From Beta vulgaris subsp. vulgaris (taxonomy: Eukaryota > Streptophyta > Magnoliopsida > Caryophyllales > Amaranthaceae): DNA of 64,000 bases. This document shows positions 61,937 to 64,000 of this stretch, piece after piece (the first letter of the stretch is position 1; every line of letters begins with the position of its first letter). Location of the stretch: NCBI RefSeq assembly GCF_026745355.1, contig NC_079210.1:8206740-8270739 (forward strand), in the 5' to 3' direction. A model generated the notes under the pieces. That model worked only from the letters and a program-made list of their open reading frames with translations, made no database searches and was not told where the DNA came from. Position numbers and translations under genes: made by a program.

Positions 61937-64000
61937 GTTAGTAGAGTTTTAGTAATTTTTGGCATCATATACTGTCTCATTTTCCTGAAATTTTTGGTAT
62001 ACGGTAACTTTAGATGTTATACATTAAGTTGGTAGTTGTACATGAGTTGTTAAGTTTTTTCTTGAACTTTAGCTCGTAGTTTATTGGTGAACCTGGTTAT
62101 TAAGGGAGGTATTCTATTGGGTATTGGATGATGTCAAATAAATATAATGGATAATTAATGTCTTTATTAGACAGGATTATTAATACTTCTTAATATAGTT
62201 GATAGGGGCAGAATGATGGATCAATAATTTTGTAAAGTAGAAAGGATAGGGTTAGTAATAATTCACGTATGATTTAGTTTCTACATGTATGTGTTAGATT
62301 GCTCTCGTTCCCTTATTTCTCTTCACCTTTACAAAATTAAATTTCAAGTTTAATCAGGTCTAATCAGATTTGATCATGTCCAATTAGTTATAAATATAAT
62401 ATGAAATTAGGGGTGATCAGCTCCAATCAAATTTTCATAATAAGTTCAATTTTAGATTAAGTTTAGGTGAAAAGAATACACACTTAGTCATCGGCTTGAG
62501 CTTATGGTTGAACTATGGTGACATACTATTCCCTATGTCTGAAATTAATCATCATGTTGATAATGTAAATGATATTAAATAGTATGTAGTAATAATATAC
62601 CTAAATCGAAATTATATATTGTTACTAACATGATTCAACCTAACTTGTTTTTGGCTCTTGGCTCGACGTGTTATTAATAGTTATTCATATAATCATACTA
62701 AGGCAACCTGCCTATTATGCAACTTTTGATTAATATGATTTTAATTATACTCGACTATATAGACATAAGTATCAACTCAATGTGAATAGCCAGATCCGAA
62801 CTTAACATGAACCAAACTTGATTTGACCCAAAGTTGACTTGATTTAATTTGATTTTAAGACAATATTGATTTGACTTGAACCGAACTTTATTCAACCCAA
62901 TATACAATATAATCCGAATTTTAGTCGAAGTATATATAATAACCTGACATTGATCCCATTAAACCCAACTGACTCAAGTCGAACGCAGTATATCCTAAAC
63001 GGAGCTTCTGACTTGAATCCGGCTCGAAAGTCTAAATAAGCCGAATTGATGAACGTGAAAGTGATATAAAAGAAAAAAAAAAACTGATAAGTCTAACATG
63101 TTAATCGTATGTAAGATCTGACCCTACTAAATAATCTAACCAAACTCGACCCTCCCCAAATATATAGCTTCCATAACTGCTACTAGTATTTGTGAATTGT
63201 GATTGATTTGTTTTTTTTTTTCTTTTTGATCCATATGAAAGCCGAAAACGGTACAAAGTACATTATGACTAATTTATTGTAAAGAGGGGACATAAGTAAT
63301 ATGGAAACTTCACAAACATCTTGGAACTACTACTACTTAGGGCCTAACCGCTTAAATAAGGAATATACCATGTATGCATAGAGAATAGGCAACACTTTCG
63401 CAAGTCAACTTAACAACTTAAGAGATATTGTTTGTTTCCCCTTGGGTTTTAAATTTGAAACAGCAAAATGCCTCAATAATTGGACATAAACTGAGGGAGA
63501 AAAAAAAGGTAAAATAACACTGAGACTGCAACGAGGTTGGAGAGACTACACCGATAATGAAGACAAAGAGGAGAGTATTTTAATCATCCTATCCCCTCGC
63601 ATATATGACAATTATTAATTGAAAATTGAATTTTTTTAGTTTAGAATACTGTACTTAAGTCATGCGTGTGAGGCTGTGAAAGAAATCAAACTTTCACATC
63701 ATACTCCCTTCGTCTTACAATATAATGCATATTTCATTTTTGATGAGTCAAATTTTAAATTTTTAACTAAATATTTTCATTATTATATACAAAAAAACCT
63801 ACTCATATGTGATCTTGTTAGATTCGTCTCAATGTGTACTTTCATAATATCAATTTTTTATATTTTTTGTTAATACGGGATTGTAAATATTAAAGGTCAA
63901 AGTTACATCTTAGAGACCTTGTAAAAAACAAATAAGCATTATGTTGTGGGAGGAAAGGAGTACTAGATACCAACCTTGTTTAGTGTAATTAGTTGGTGAT
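61937..64000 (+). other. First intron of the FIT-like gene (5' part)
   Basis: Begins with donor GTTAGT. Reading through would add 32 residues and stop at 62035, so splicing is needed. I searched the remaining 2 kb by eye for the conserved exon 2 start (MDKASI...GDAV) and did not find it, so the intron is longer than 2 kb or the gene is truncated. The intron includes a degenerate ACTTGA/CCGAAC-rich stretch (about 62790-63050) and a MITE. Confidence 0.6.
63702..63962. mobile_element. MITE in the FIT-like intron
   Basis: A 261-bp element with ends TACTCCCTTCGTCTTACAAT and (reverse complement of the right end) TACTCCTTTCCTCCCACAAC, both followed by ATAATGC. Related to the MITE at 53258. Confidence 0.75.

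Noticed and set aside
61937..62035. Read-through C-terminus of 32 residues after the bHLH helix 1
   Set aside because: Hydrophobic, unrelated to bHLH helix 2, and preceded by a consensus splice donor; it is intron sequence.

Overview
This window looks like nuclear DNA from a dicot plant. It is AT-rich, carries Ty3/gypsy and Ty1/copia relics, Helitrons and MITEs with typical plant termini, and has only one convincing gene: the first exon of a FIT/FER-type bHLH iron-deficiency regulator at the right end. A head-to-tail satellite fills the left 36 kb. Its monomer is about 158 bp and nearly always carries one EcoRI site (GAATTC). Monomer length and enzyme match what I remember of the EcoRI (pEV) satellite of Beta (beet). 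That makes Beta or a relative a reasonable guess, but the identity is not proven from sequence alone.

Layout. (1) 1-26158: satellite block 1, interrupted by exactly 1000 Ns (7440-8439). Parts are organised as long higher-order repeats of about 6.6-7.6 kb that differ by whole-monomer indels. (2) 26159-27340: a 1.18-kb non-satellite insertion that looks like a solo LTR. (3) 27341-36393: satellite block 2, same orientation, with older and more diverse monomers and a six-monomer (about 945 bp) higher-order repeat near its right end. (4) 36715-43797: a minus-strand Ty3/gypsy element of Tat/Ogre type with LTRs, a primer-binding site and a broken gag but no recognisable pol; a small hAT-like element sits just past the end of gag. 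(5) 42188-49840: the gypsy LTR fused to a plus-strand Ty1/copia reverse transcriptase fragment, present three times in tandem. The copia RNase H, polypurine tract and a probable 3' LTR survive only after the third copy. (6) 50.3-61.1 kb: non-coding DNA rich in small mobile elements (three Helitron-like elements, several 'CTCCCTCC'-type MITEs, degenerate hAT-like GC-rich stretches) and a minus-strand relic of a class B heat-shock factor gene. (7) 61296-64000: TATA box, exon 1 and the start of a long first intron of the FIT-like gene.

The window therefore joins satellite heterochromatin to an iron-homeostasis gene through about 25 kb of nested transposon debris. Apart from the FIT-like gene nothing here looks like a functional protein-coding gene. 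The many short reading frames in the satellite are by-products of the repeated monomer.
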